NCBI GenBank assembly: GCA_905373665.1
Contig: CAJPTV010000023.1
Span: 1 to 22,425 of the forward strand
From: Bacteroidia bacterium
Lineage (GTDB): Bacteria; Bacteroidota; Bacteroidia; Bacteroidales; CAJPTX01
Direction: 5' to 3'
DNA: 22,425 nucleotides
The notes beneath the pieces were generated by a model. That model made no database searches and had not been told where the DNA came from. It worked only from the letters and a program-made list of their open reading frames with translations. A program made the translations under genes and the position numbers. This document shows positions 1-6,609 of the stretch, piece after piece; position 1 is the stretch's first letter; each line of letters begins with the position of its first letter.

Positions 1-474
1 GATGCCCGTTGCAAAGGTCATTTGCTTACAATAGTAGAACATCTGCTTCATCGACTCCCACGCTACTGTCCCGAACCAGACGACCTCAAGTAGCTTATCG
101 TTACTGGTAAGAAGAATGTGCTTACCTTCACTTTCCCACTCACCTCTCATTTGCATATACTTCACCCCCTCAGGACCAGCCTCTACGGTATACACGCCAT
201 CTGCGGTGGGAGTAAAGGGATGGTAATAGGCTTCGCCTTCTCCTGTTACCGTCACCTTCTCTTCGGTTTTCACCACCTCACCCTTCTCGTTCTTGATCAC
301 GAGCTTATAGTCCGCCCCCACGATCGGAAGCTTAAGCTCCTCGCCCGCCTTTCCTTGCCACTTAGTGATAAACGGGCGTCCCTCGCCCCCTTGGGCGAAT
401 CCGCTCGCCACACTCCCCAAACTCAGCAGCGCTATCAGCACCGCTGCCATTACGACTCTCAATATATGCTTCAT
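1..474 (-). CDS. BspA-like (DUF285-type) secreted protein, N-terminal part
   Basis: The gene starts at ATG 474-472 and runs off the left edge, so only the first 158 residues are visible. Residues 1-28 form a signal peptide: basic MKHILR, a hydrophobic core, then a likely cut after the Ala-Gln of GFAQ. A beta-rich stretch of about 95 residues follows, including a segment that reads as a short Ig-like or adhesin-like domain. From about residue 135 the sequence takes the form LLEVVWFGTVAWESMKQMF, then YYCKQMTF, which matches the start of DUF285/BspA-type leucine-rich repeats in Porphyromonas surface proteins. That family is known for surface exposure and adhesion; the role here is inferred. The C-terminus, where a T9SS sorting domain would sit, lies outside the window. 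No Shine-Dalgarno sequence is seen, as is usual in this phylum. Confidence 0.75.
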   Translation of the reverse strand, partial: MKHILRVVMAAVLIALLSLGSVASGFAQGGEGRPFITKWQGKAGEELKLPIVGADYKLVIKNEKGEVVKTEEKVTVTGEGEAYYHPFTPTADGVYTVEAGPEGVKYMQMRGEWESEGKHILLTSNDKLLEVVWFGTVAWESMKQMFYYCKQMTFATGI

Positions 475-736
475 AGTATCACGCGTTTAGTAAAATATGA
501 AGCAAGTTCTCAAAAAAAAACGTTAATGCAAAACAATGCGAGACTCCTTCCACTTGTGCCCTTCAGGAACGCAGGCTGGGGCTGGGGTACAGAGGGTGTG
601 TAAATTGGGTATAAATTACTAATCCCCGTTCCTAGCCCCGCTTCGCGCTAAAAAATGCACCCCATTGGGTACGTAAGAGCGATATAGAACAGCATACAAA
701 GAATGCTCACGCGGCTAAAGAAAAAGATCTTAGACG

Positions 737-2014
737 CTACTGCTTGGGCAATTGCAGCAACCAGTCAGCAGCAGGTATCACACGGATAAGATACCCATTT
801 CGCTCGACCTCCGCCTCTTGGTCAGAATTGATAAGCAGGAGCTCTGTGCAGTGGAATTTTTCGGCGGCTTTTACCAGTGCATTTAGCTCTCGATTAAGGG
901 TTTTCTCTGTCCCAATGTCATACGAGACCTGCACGAGCTGTTCCACGACGCCCCCCTTAGCAACGACGAAGTCTACCTCCCACTGCTTTTCGCGATAATA
1001 GAAGATGTCAGCATATCGTGGACGATGGCGGCGCATGAGCTCTATATAAACCACGTTCTCCAAGCGCCACCCGAGGTTCTCTGTGGAAAATGTGCCGCTA
1101 CGCTCGGCAACAAAAGCGATGTCTACCCAATAGACTTTTTCGCGCGTCGCCCGTTCGCGGCTCTTGTAGGAGAACTTTGGGACGCCGAGGAAAAGGAAAG
1201 CCTCCTTGAGGTAGGAATAGTAATTCTCTATCGTGTGGTTTGAGACACCAAAGAGCTCAGCAAGGTGTACAGAGACAAACTCCTGACAGAAGTTGTCAGC
1301 AAGGTAGGTCGCCATTCGCCGCAAGACCTCCACGTGCCGCAGGCGGAAACGCTTAGCAATATCTTCTTTGATAATCGCATTCAGCAGCGACTCGAGATAG
1401 CCCCGCTTGTTGGGTTCGTGGAGCAACTCCGGGAAGCCTCCCTCTATCAGATATTCGCTCAAGGCTTTTTTTCGCAATGCCTTGTTTTTGGTAGAAAGAG
1501 CGTTCAGTTCCACACCACGCACTGAGGCATACTCTGCAAATGAAAATGGGTAGAGCTCCACCCGATTGTGTCGTCCCGTCAGGTGAGTCGTGAGTTCACT
1601 GCTGAGCAACTTGGCGTTAGACCCCGTTACAAAGATGTGTATTTTCTGACGGAGCATCCGGTTAACGAAGAGTTGCCACCCCTCGATATTCTGCACCTCG
1701 TCGAGGAATAGATACTTGAAGTCTCCGTAGACTTGGTAGAGGGCGTCGAGCACGTTGTCAAAATCACTCGGTCGCAAGGCTATCAAACGGTCGTCGTCGA
1801 AATTGGCGTATGCAAAAGAGACTCCCTGTTGTCGGAGGAACTTCTCACACAGGGTAGACTTTCCGCTTCGGCGCACACCGATCACGACCTGTGCTAGGGC
1901 GCTAGAGGCGGAGAGTTGTCCCTCTTCCATCCTCTCACACAGAAGCGAAGGGTCATGCAAAGCGAGCTCTTCTTTTTGGTCAGAAAATAGGGTGATCAGC
2001 CGTCGTACTTCCAT
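737..2014 (-). CDS. AAA_14 / DUF4143 family ATP-binding protein
   Basis: This is a 425-residue P-loop ATPase of the AAA_14 plus DUF4143 family, common and often multicopy in Bacteroidales, with no settled function. Walker A is GVRRSGKST at residues 46-54 and Walker B is YLFLDEVQ at 101-108. VTGSNAKLL near 129-137 is the usual sensor-like segment of this family. The C-terminal half contains a winged-helix-like stretch (GVSNHTIENYYSYLKE). It ends in the DUF4143 part with an FYYREKQWEVDFVV segment, which resembles a PD-(D/E)XK nuclease core strand; nuclease activity is not shown. Length is normal and no frameshift is seen. The start at 2014 lies 34 bp from the nearest of three phased repeats (2048-2129), which may control it. 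No convincing terminator follows. Confidence 0.9.
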   Translation of the reverse strand: MEVRRLITLFSDQKEELALHDPSLLCERMEEGQLSASSALAQVVIGVRRSGKSTLCEKFLRQQGVSFAYANFDDDRLIALRPSDFDNVLDALYQVYGDFKYLFLDEVQNIEGWQLFVNRMLRQKIHIFVTGSNAKLLSSELTTHLTGRHNRVELYPFSFAEYASVRGVELNALSTKNKALRKKALSEYLIEGGFPELLHEPNKRGYLESLLNAIIKEDIAKRFRLRHVEVLRRMATYLADNFCQEFVSVHLAELFGVSNHTIENYYSYLKEAFLFLGVPKFSYKSRERATREKVYWVDIAFVAERSGTFSTENLGWRLENVVYIELMRRHRPRYADIFYYREKQWEVDFVVAKGGVVEQLVQVSYDIGTEKTLNRELNALVKAAEKFHCTELLLINSDQEAEVERNGYLIRVIPAADWLLQLPKQ

Positions 2015-2047
2015 CGTATCGTCGTTTTTCCGTTCACAGAGTTACGA

Positions 2048-2129
2048 CAAACTTCCATAATAGGCAAGAAACGCCCCTCTAAACTTCCATAAATGGCGGG
2101 TTTTCGCGACACAAAGTTCCATATTTGGC
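2048..2129. repeat. Three 18-bp repeats with exact 32-nt period
   Basis: Copies lie at 2048-2065 (CAAACTTCCATAATAGGC), 2080-2097 (TAAACTTCCATAAATGGC) and 2112-2129 (CAAAGTTCCATATTTGGC). Starts are exactly 32 nt apart, close to three helical turns. The 14-nt spacers are unrelated. Each copy holds a partly palindromic core CCAT-N2-(A/T)2-GG. The period is not a multiple of three and no gene covers the region, so this is not coding repetition. The copies sit 34-115 bp upstream of the DUF4143 ATPase start. On the minus strand copies 1 and 3 end in GAAGTTTG and GAACTTTG, one base away from the TAnnTTTG -7 consensus, so copy 1 may overlap the promoter. A phased operator is the simplest reading, but it is inference. 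Confidence 0.8.
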
Positions 2130-2290
2130 TGAGTCTACTCGCTACGCGCAGTGGCAGGACGCGCGTGCTCTCCACCCGAACCGCAACCTATTGCTCAATG
2201 TGTGTGTGGGGGGGGAACGGGTATACCGCGCTATATCTGTAAAATCAGTTGTATCGAATTTTGGTAACCTTCGTAACGACTTTGTAGCTA

Positions 2291-2339
2291 CAAAAAAGCG
2301 CGTGCGGGTACTACCAACTGGCAATACCCGCACGCGCTT
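2291..2339 (-). terminator. Rho-independent terminator of rpmB-rpmG-DUF4295 operon
   Basis: Perfect 15-bp arms AAGCGCGTGCGGGTA (2296-2310) and its complement (2325-2339) enclose a 14-nt loop. Read on the minus strand, the stem is followed by a run of six T. It lies 39 bp past the stop of the last gene of the operon. Together with the phased repeats (2048-2129) it accounts for the recognisable content of the 363-bp gap between 2014 and 2378; the rest holds only a short GT run and a G7 tract near 2200-2214. Confidence 0.9.
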
Positions 2340-2377
2340 CTGTCTGCCATCACAGACAGACTCGCCAAAAGAGTCAA

Positions 2378-2536
2378 TTACTTCTTACCTGCGAAGTAAT
2401 TCTTAATCTCAGCGTTGTCAACCATTTCTTCCTTGAACACCAACGCACCCGTCTTGGGCGAACGCTCCATCTTGATGCACTTGGTCTTGGTACGCCCTTC
2501 ACCCTTCTGCAAGGACGCCACTGCCTTCTTTACCAT
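2378..2536 (-). CDS. Small ribosomal-operon protein, DUF4295 family
   Basis: A 52-residue basic protein beginning MVKKAVASLQKGEGRTKTK and ending YFAGKK. It matches DUF4295, a small Bacteroidetes-specific family found directly after rpmG. It has about twelve lysines, no signal peptide and no membrane segment, as expected of a ribosome-associated or RNA-binding protein, although its function is unknown. It starts 37 bp after the rpmG stop and is followed by a strong terminator, so it is the last gene of the transcript. In related genomes ftsY often comes next; here it does not. Too short for ordinary ORF cut-offs, but the position, composition and family resemblance make it a real gene. Confidence 0.88.
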   Translation of the reverse strand: MVKKAVASLQKGEGRTKTKCIKMERSPKTGALVFKEEMVDNAEIKNYFAGKK

Positions 2537-2573
2537 CTTTCAATACTCCTCAGACTACCTAGATTAGACGCAA

Positions 2574-2762
2574 CTACTTGATTTCGCGGTGCACAGTCAC
2601 ACGCTTCAAGATCGGGTTGTACTTCCGACGCTCGAGACGATCGGGAGTGTTCTTCCGGTTCTTGGTGGTGATGTAACGCGATGTCCCTGGCATCCCCGAT
2701 GCCTTGTGCTCGGTACACTCTAAGATGACTTGCACACGAGCCTCTTTATTCTTCTTTGCCAT
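2574..2762 (-). CDS. rpmG: 50S ribosomal protein L33
   Basis: A 62-residue ribosomal protein bL33 of the large subunit. The family signature VQVILECTEHK followed by SRYITTKNRKNTPDRLE and KYNP is plain (residues about 10-50). It has a single Cys (16) rather than paired CxxC motifs, so it is a non-zinc-binding form. Length is normal for Bacteroidetes. It lies 57 bp downstream of rpmB and 37 bp upstream of the DUF4295 gene, all on the same strand, and is presumably co-transcribed from the promoter at 3109-3140. Confidence 0.97.
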   Translation of the reverse strand: MAKKNKEARVQVILECTEHKASGMPGTSRYITTKNRKNTPDRLERRKYNPILKRVTVHREIK

Positions 2763-2819
2763 TGTCTTACTTCCTTTCCCAACTCGCGAAGGCTAGGTGT
2801 GTGAACTCTCGCCCGACGC

Positions 2820-3065
2820 TTAATAGTTTTTCTTCAAGAGCCCTTCCTTCTTCGCCTTGCGAAGGGTCGCAGCTAGACCGTTCTTCTCAATCTCACGAAT
2901 ACCAGCCGTGGAGACCTTCAAGCGTACCCAACGTCCCTCTTCTTCCAAGAAGAAGCGCTTCATACGCAGGTTCGGTGAAAATGTACGACGGGTGCGACGC
3001 TTAGAGTGCGACACATTGTTACCGATGCGAACACGACGCCCCGTAATTTGACATACTTTAGACAT
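2820..3065 (-). CDS. rpmB: 50S ribosomal protein L28
   Basis: An 81-residue ribosomal protein bL28. The start MSKVCQITGRR, followed by GNNVSHSKRRTRRTF and PNLRMKRFF, is diagnostic, and AGIREIEKNGL marks the C-terminal part. It is the first gene of the rpmB-rpmG-DUF4295 operon. The start codon at 3065-3063 lies 43 bp from a well-formed Bacteroidetes -7 element. Length and sequence look intact. Confidence 0.97.
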   Translation of the reverse strand: MSKVCQITGRRVRIGNNVSHSKRRTRRTFSPNLRMKRFFLEEEGRWVRLKVSTAGIREIEKNGLAATLRKAKKEGLLKKNY

Positions 3066-3108
3066 CCTACCTTCTCTCTATTATACCCTATACCCAACAA
3101 TTTGTGCA

Positions 3109-3140
3109 CAAAGGTAGTACTTTTCTCGTATAACACCAAA
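3109..3140 (-). promoter_or_regulatory. Bacteroidetes-type promoter of the rpmB operon
   Basis: On the minus strand a TTTG at 3140-3137 is followed, after 20 nt, by TACCTTTG at 3116-3109. Both fit the -33 (TTTG) and -7 (TAnnTTTG) consensus of the primary sigma factor of this phylum. The predicted leader is about 35-40 nt. The -7 octamer is identical to that of the divergent folE promoter at 3293-3300. Confidence 0.75.
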
Positions 3141-3193
3141 AACTAAAAAGAGCGCTCAAAGCCAAACGGGGACGGCAATGCAGCCCTATCGCT

Positions 3194-3223
3194 CAAAGAG
3201 TTTTTAACGAATTAACTCTTTTG
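3194..3223. other. AT-rich inverted repeat in the rpmB/folE divergent region
   Basis: CAAAGAGTT (3194-3202) pairs with AACTCTTTTG (3214-3223) with one bulged T across an 11-nt loop. It lies upstream of both divergent promoters, so it terminates no visible gene and may be a binding site or chance. The 268-bp gap 3066-3333 otherwise holds the two promoters and the palindrome at 3258-3279. Confidence 0.35.
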
Positions 3224-3257
3224 TGCCCCCAAAATGCCCCCGAGTTTGTAGTGAGAT

Positions 3258-3279
3258 AATTCCCCCTTGGTGGGGAATT
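3258..3279. promoter_or_regulatory. Perfect 8-bp palindrome upstream of folE (candidate operator)
   Basis: AATTCCCC (3258-3265) and GGGGAATT (3272-3279) are perfect complements around the 6-nt spacer CTTGGT. The element ends 13 bp before the folE -7 box and covers the place where the -33 contact would be. A perfect two-fold site here suggests a dimeric regulator, but no regulator gene is adjacent. Confidence 0.5.
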
Positions 3280-3300
3280 TGGGGCATTGGCTTACCTTTG
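3267..3300 (+). promoter_or_regulatory. Bacteroidetes-type promoter of folE operon
   Basis: TACCTTTG at 3293-3300 is an exact match to TAnnTTTG. A TTG at 3267-3269 could be the -33 element with a slightly long 23-nt spacer. The predicted leader to the ATG at 3334 is about 25 nt. Confidence 0.65.
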
Positions 3301-3333
3301 TCACACAACACGTTGTAAGAAATACGCCAAACT

Positions 3334-3960
3334 ATGGAAAAAGAAGTAAGCTCGGACTTCCCACGCTACCAGAAAAAGGAGGAGTGGAACGAGGAGACGA
3401 CCCTGCAAATCGCGGCGCACTACGAGGCGATCTTGTCCCTCTTGGGCGAAGCCCCTACACGCGAAGGACTCCTGAAGACCCCCCTACGAGCAGCCAAATC
3501 AATGCAATTCCTCACCCAAGGGTATGCACAAGACCCGCGTGCGATTCTCGAAGGGGCGCTCTTTCGCGAAGAGTATCAACAGATGGTCATCGTCAAAGAC
3601 ATCGAGCTCTACTCCCTTTGCGAACACCACCTACTCCCCTTCTACGGCAAGGCGCACGTGGCCTACATCCCCAATGGCTACATCACGGGGCTCAGTAAAA
3701 TAGCACGCGTGGTCGACGCCTTTGCCCGCCGCCTACAGGTACAGGAGCGCTTGACGCGCCAAATCCTCGAGTGTATCCACGAGACCCTTCACCCCCTCGG
3801 CGTAGCCGTAGTAATAGAGGCCGCACACATGTGCATGCAGATGCGGGGCGTAGAAAAGCAAAACAGCGTCACCACGACCTCGGCTTTCACGGGCGCATTC
3901 CTCTCAGACAGCCGCACACGCGAGGAGTTTGTACAGCTCATCAAGACAACGCGCAGTTAA
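3334..3960 (+). CDS. folE: GTP cyclohydrolase I
   Basis: A 208-residue GTP cyclohydrolase I, which converts GTP to 7,8-dihydroneopterin triphosphate, the first step of tetrahydrofolate synthesis in the cytosol. The zinc ligands are visible: Cys96 and His99 in LCEHHLLPF, and Cys167 in HMCMQMRGV. The substrate-binding segment GLSKIARVVDAFARRLQVQERLT (about 119-141) and the QNSVTTTSAFTGAF C-terminal motif are intact. Length agrees with the family (about 190-220). It is the first gene of a three-gene run: the next start lies 3 nt after its stop. A palindrome (3258-3279) beside its promoter suggests regulation. Confidence 0.97.
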   Translation: MEKEVSSDFPRYQKKEEWNEETTLQIAAHYEAILSLLGEAPTREGLLKTPLRAAKSMQFLTQGYAQDPRAILEGALFREEYQQMVIVKDIELYSLCEHHLLPFYGKAHVAYIPNGYITGLSKIARVVDAFARRLQVQERLTRQILECIHETLHPLGVAVVIEAAHMCMQMRGVEKQNSVTTTSAFTGAFLSDSRTREEFVQLIKTTRS

Positions 3961-3963
3961 CCG

Positions 3964-4815
3964 ATGCAACTCAGGGACTGGTTTCGCCTCGTGCGTTTCT
4001 CTCACACGGTCTTTGCCCTTCCCTTTGCGGCGGTGGGCTATGGGCTCGGCGTGCGCACGATAGGAGATTTCGCCCCCCTGACGCTCCTCTTAGTGCTGCT
4101 CTGTATGGTGACTAATCGCAATGCCGCCATGGCCTTTAACCGCCTTGTCGACGCCCGTTACGATGCCTTGAACCCACGAACGGCGGAGCGCGAAATCCCC
4201 CGACGCGCCATTTCGCGGCGTGCGGCGACGCTCTTTGTGGTAGTCAACTGTCTCTTATTTATCGGATGCGCGTACGCGCTGCAGCCCATCACGGGCTATC
4301 TCGCTCCCGTAGCACTTGCCGTAGTGCTTATTTATAGCCTTACGAAGCGTTTTACGTGGCTTTGTCACTATGTCTTGGGTTGTGGGCTTGGTCTCGCTCC
4401 TGTCGGGGCTTATTTAGCCGTTTCTGGCGTTTTTTCACTCGCAACCCTCTTCTTGGGGCTAGGGGTTCTCTTCTGGGTCGCTGGGTTTGATGTCGTCTAT
4501 GCCCTCCAAGACGAAGCCTTTGACCGTGCCCATCGGCTCTTTTCCCTGCCTTCTCGCTTCGGCGCGCGCCGTGCGGCACATATCGCCCTGCTGACCCACC
4601 TTGTGGCAGTAGGCTGCTTTGGCATCGCCGTCGTGCTCTTGTCGCTCGGGGTCTGGGGTTACCTTGCGTGGGGACTTTTCACCCTCATTCTTGCGGGGCA
4701 GCACGTGCAACTCTACCGCTCGCGCTATGCCTTTACCCCACGTTTCATGCTCGTGAATGGGTGTAATAGTCTTCTGTTCGGAGGACTGCTCTGCCTCGGC
4801 GTGTTGGCGCTATAA
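3964..4815 (+). CDS. UbiA-family polyprenyltransferase (4-hydroxybenzoate/MqnP-like)
   Basis: A 283-residue integral membrane prenyltransferase with about eight or nine hydrophobic helices. It moves a polyprenyl chain from its diphosphate onto an aromatic acceptor in quinone synthesis. The first Asp-rich motif is NRLVDARYD at residues 59-67 (Asn59, Asp63, Asp67), followed by LNPRT. The second is DVVYALQDEAFD at 176-187. AMAFNRLVD...LNPRT resembles the 'UbiA-like' subgroup that includes MqnP of the futalosine menaquinone pathway, which would suit an anaerobe with menaquinone and no ubiquinone; the acceptor cannot be decided from sequence alone. It starts 3 nt after folE, so translation is probably coupled. 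Confidence 0.88.
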   Translation: MQLRDWFRLVRFSHTVFALPFAAVGYGLGVRTIGDFAPLTLLLVLLCMVTNRNAAMAFNRLVDARYDALNPRTAEREIPRRAISRRAATLFVVVNCLLFIGCAYALQPITGYLAPVALAVVLIYSLTKRFTWLCHYVLGCGLGLAPVGAYLAVSGVFSLATLFLGLGVLFWVAGFDVVYALQDEAFDRAHRLFSLPSRFGARRAAHIALLTHLVAVGCFGIAVVLLSLGVWGYLAWGLFTLILAGQHVQLYRSRYAFTPRFMLVNGCNSLLFGGLLCLGVLAL

Positions 4816-4824
4816 ATCCCCTTC

Positions 4825-5700
4825 ATGGCTCAACGTTCCCGTTCGCGCTGGGTGTTTGGCGTGGTACTCCTTTCCATCTTTGGGAATTCGCTCCTTTTCG
4901 TACTTAAACTGTGGGTGGGGATAAAGACCCACTCGCTCGCCCTACAAGCCGACGCATGGCATACCATCTCCGACACCCTGAGCTCGCTCGTCGTGCTCGC
5001 GGGGGTCTATATTGCCAAACGTCCGCCCGACCGCAAACATCCCTTCGGGCACGGACGCTACGAGCTCCTCACGACGCTCCTCGTAGGGCTTCTGCTCGTC
5101 TGGGTCGCAGGGACGTTCTTTTACAAAGGGATTGCGTTACTCCTCGAGCGCCAGTCTGCCTCCTTTGGCGTAGCTGCTATCGTGGTCACGGTCATCAGCA
5201 TCTTGGTGAAAGAGGTTATGGCGCGCCTCACCTTCGCCGTAGCCAGACGCTCCGAAAATACGGCACTGCATGCCGACGGGTGGCATCACCGAAGCGATGC
5301 CCTTTCTTCTATCGTGGTGCTCGCGGGGGTCTTAGTGGGAAGGTGGTTTTGGTGGATGGATGGCTTCCTCAGCCTTGTCGTAGCCCTCATGATTGGCTAC
5401 GTGGCGTGGCACACCATCCGCCGTGCAGCCAGCACCTTAGTGGGCGAAGCGCCCTCCCCAGCGTTACAACAAACCATCCAAGAGACGGTGGCGCGCGCCG
5501 CGAGCCCCTTAGAGGTCGCCCCGCACGACCTCCGTTTACACAACTATATTCAGAACCAAGAGCTCACGCTCCACATCGTGCTTCCCAATGAGATGACCGT
5601 AGGGGAATCGTTTGAAATAACCTCTCGTATAGAACAGGCGCTACGCGAGGAGCTCTCGCTCAACGCCACGGTGCACATAGAGCCCCGCGCTCGTACATAG
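4825..5700 (+). CDS. Cation diffusion facilitator (CDF) metal exporter
   Basis: A 291-residue CDF transporter exporting divalent metal from the cytosol, with a six-helix membrane part (about 10-205) and a C-terminal cytosolic dimerisation domain (about 210-290). The membrane metal site is HxxxD plus HxxxD: His46/Asp50 in AWHTISD and His154/Asp158 in GWHHRSD. His at the first position favours zinc in characterised relatives, so zinc is the likely main substrate (inference). HPFGHGRYE (72-80) is the usual loop motif. It starts 9 nt after the prenyltransferase stop and ends the operon. FolE needs zinc, but a functional link is speculative. Confidence 0.92.
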   Translation: MAQRSRSRWVFGVVLLSIFGNSLLFVLKLWVGIKTHSLALQADAWHTISDTLSSLVVLAGVYIAKRPPDRKHPFGHGRYELLTTLLVGLLLVWVAGTFFYKGIALLLERQSASFGVAAIVVTVISILVKEVMARLTFAVARRSENTALHADGWHHRSDALSSIVVLAGVLVGRWFWWMDGFLSLVVALMIGYVAWHTIRRAASTLVGEAPSPALQQTIQETVARAASPLEVAPHDLRLHNYIQNQELTLHIVLPNEMTVGESFEITSRIEQALREELSLNATVHIEPRART

Positions 5701-5702
5701 AA

Positions 5703-5728
5703 AAAAGCCCCCCGCGCCACTAGGGGAC
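5703..5728 (-). terminator. Probable terminator after the DUF4249 gene
   Basis: On the minus strand GTCCCC and GGGGGC flank a 9-nt loop with one G-U pair, and six T follow. The stem overlaps the last codons of the DUF4249 gene. The converging CDF gene ends at 5700, immediately beyond. Confidence 0.6.
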
Positions 5729-6604
5729 GATGGTCTTATAACGCCACAAGGGGGCGACGAGTCCGAAACCGTCCTTTACGAAATTCTCTAAGATGGCGGG
5801 AGCAGCAAACGGGTTATTCCCCACCTCTTCGTTCTTGTTCAAGGCTTGGAAGTAACGGTAGGTGCGCCCGTCAATCTCATAGATAATGAGCGAGTCCAGC
5901 TTCGGCGGCGTCTGTTGTGTCTCAAAGGGGTTGAGTTTCGACTTAGAACGGAGCGTAAGCACCCCGTCATAGCTCGTTTCACTGGACAGGTAGTCAACCT
6001 TCACCCGCGCCCGCTCGCCCAGCCAACCGTCATTGCGTGTCGTATAGGTATAGACACAGAAGTAACGGCGCGGCTCGCGCGGCACGTAAAAACGAACGAA
6101 GGTAGCCAACGATTGGTTCAGTACCTCCACCTCGGGGCGCGTAGCCGCTGCGATGGTTACCTCCTCCTCCAGTGGCGGATAAGAACCAAAGTCCACATTG
6201 ATGCGGTAGCGCGTCCCCTCGGTCAATGGAAAGTCCTTCGTGTGGAACGTGTAACAGAGCGTATCGATCTGGAAGGGTACGGTGAGCTCGGCCTGCGTCT
6301 CAAGGTTCGTAATACGAACGAGAGCACTCGGGATAATCCCGTCCGTCGCCATCCGCCACGGGTCGCGCACCTTATCCAACGCACGGTAATACTCCTCCAA
6401 GTCCGCATTCAGAGGCAAGGTCGTGAGTACGTGGAGGCTCTGCATCGTATTTTGCGGACAAAGCAGGGCTTGGAGTACGAGCTTTGGGGCTACCACTGGC
6501 GTCTCCACGTCGTCCGCTACGGAGATGGGGTTGCAGGCAGCGAAATAGAGCCCAAGGAGGAGGAGTCCTCCGATGCAGCTTATGGTACGAAAAAGGTGTT
6601 TCAT
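5720..6604 (-). CDS. DUF4249 lipoprotein, partner of the upstream TonB-dependent receptor
   Basis: A 294-residue predicted outer-membrane lipoprotein. The signal ends in a lipobox GLYFAAC with Cys24 as the lipidated residue. The body is beta-rich and resembles DUF4249: an early VLQALLCPQ strand, an ITNLETQAEL Ig-like strand, and a GTRYRINVDFGSYPPLEEEVTI segment. Members typically sit next to a carboxypeptidase-regulatory-like TonB-dependent receptor, in the place SusD takes in Sus-type systems. Here the gene starts 5 nt after the receptor stop codon, so they form one transcript. A substrate-capturing role is inferred from context; the substrate is unknown. Confidence 0.88.
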   Translation of the reverse strand: MKHLFRTISCIGGLLLLGLYFAACNPISVADDVETPVVAPKLVLQALLCPQNTMQSLHVLTTLPLNADLEEYYRALDKVRDPWRMATDGIIPSALVRITNLETQAELTVPFQIDTLCYTFHTKDFPLTEGTRYRINVDFGSYPPLEEEVTIAAATRPEVEVLNQSLATFVRFYVPREPRRYFCVYTYTTRNDGWLGERARVKVDYLSSETSYDGVLTLRSKSKLNPFETQQTPPKLDSLIIYEIDGRTYRYFQALNKNEEVGNNPFAAPAILENFVKDGFGLVAPLWRYKTIVP

Positions 6605-6609
6605 TTCGC

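Noticed and set aside
118..603. 161-codon plus-strand reading frame
   Set aside because: It is antisense to the BspA-like gene, whose minus-strand product has a proper signal peptide and a recognisable family segment.
737..2129. CRISPR-like array from the 32-nt spaced repeats
   Set aside because: Repeats are only 18 bp with 14-nt spacers, just three copies, imperfect, and no cas genes are present.
2125..2406. 93-codon plus-strand frame in the gap before DUF4295
   Set aside because: It runs through a terminator hairpin and into antisense of the ribosomal operon; no plausible protein features.
4911..5591. 226-codon plus-strand frame inside the CDF gene
   Set aside because: Arg/Pro-rich product typical of an alternate frame of a GC-rich gene; the CDF frame carries all family motifs.
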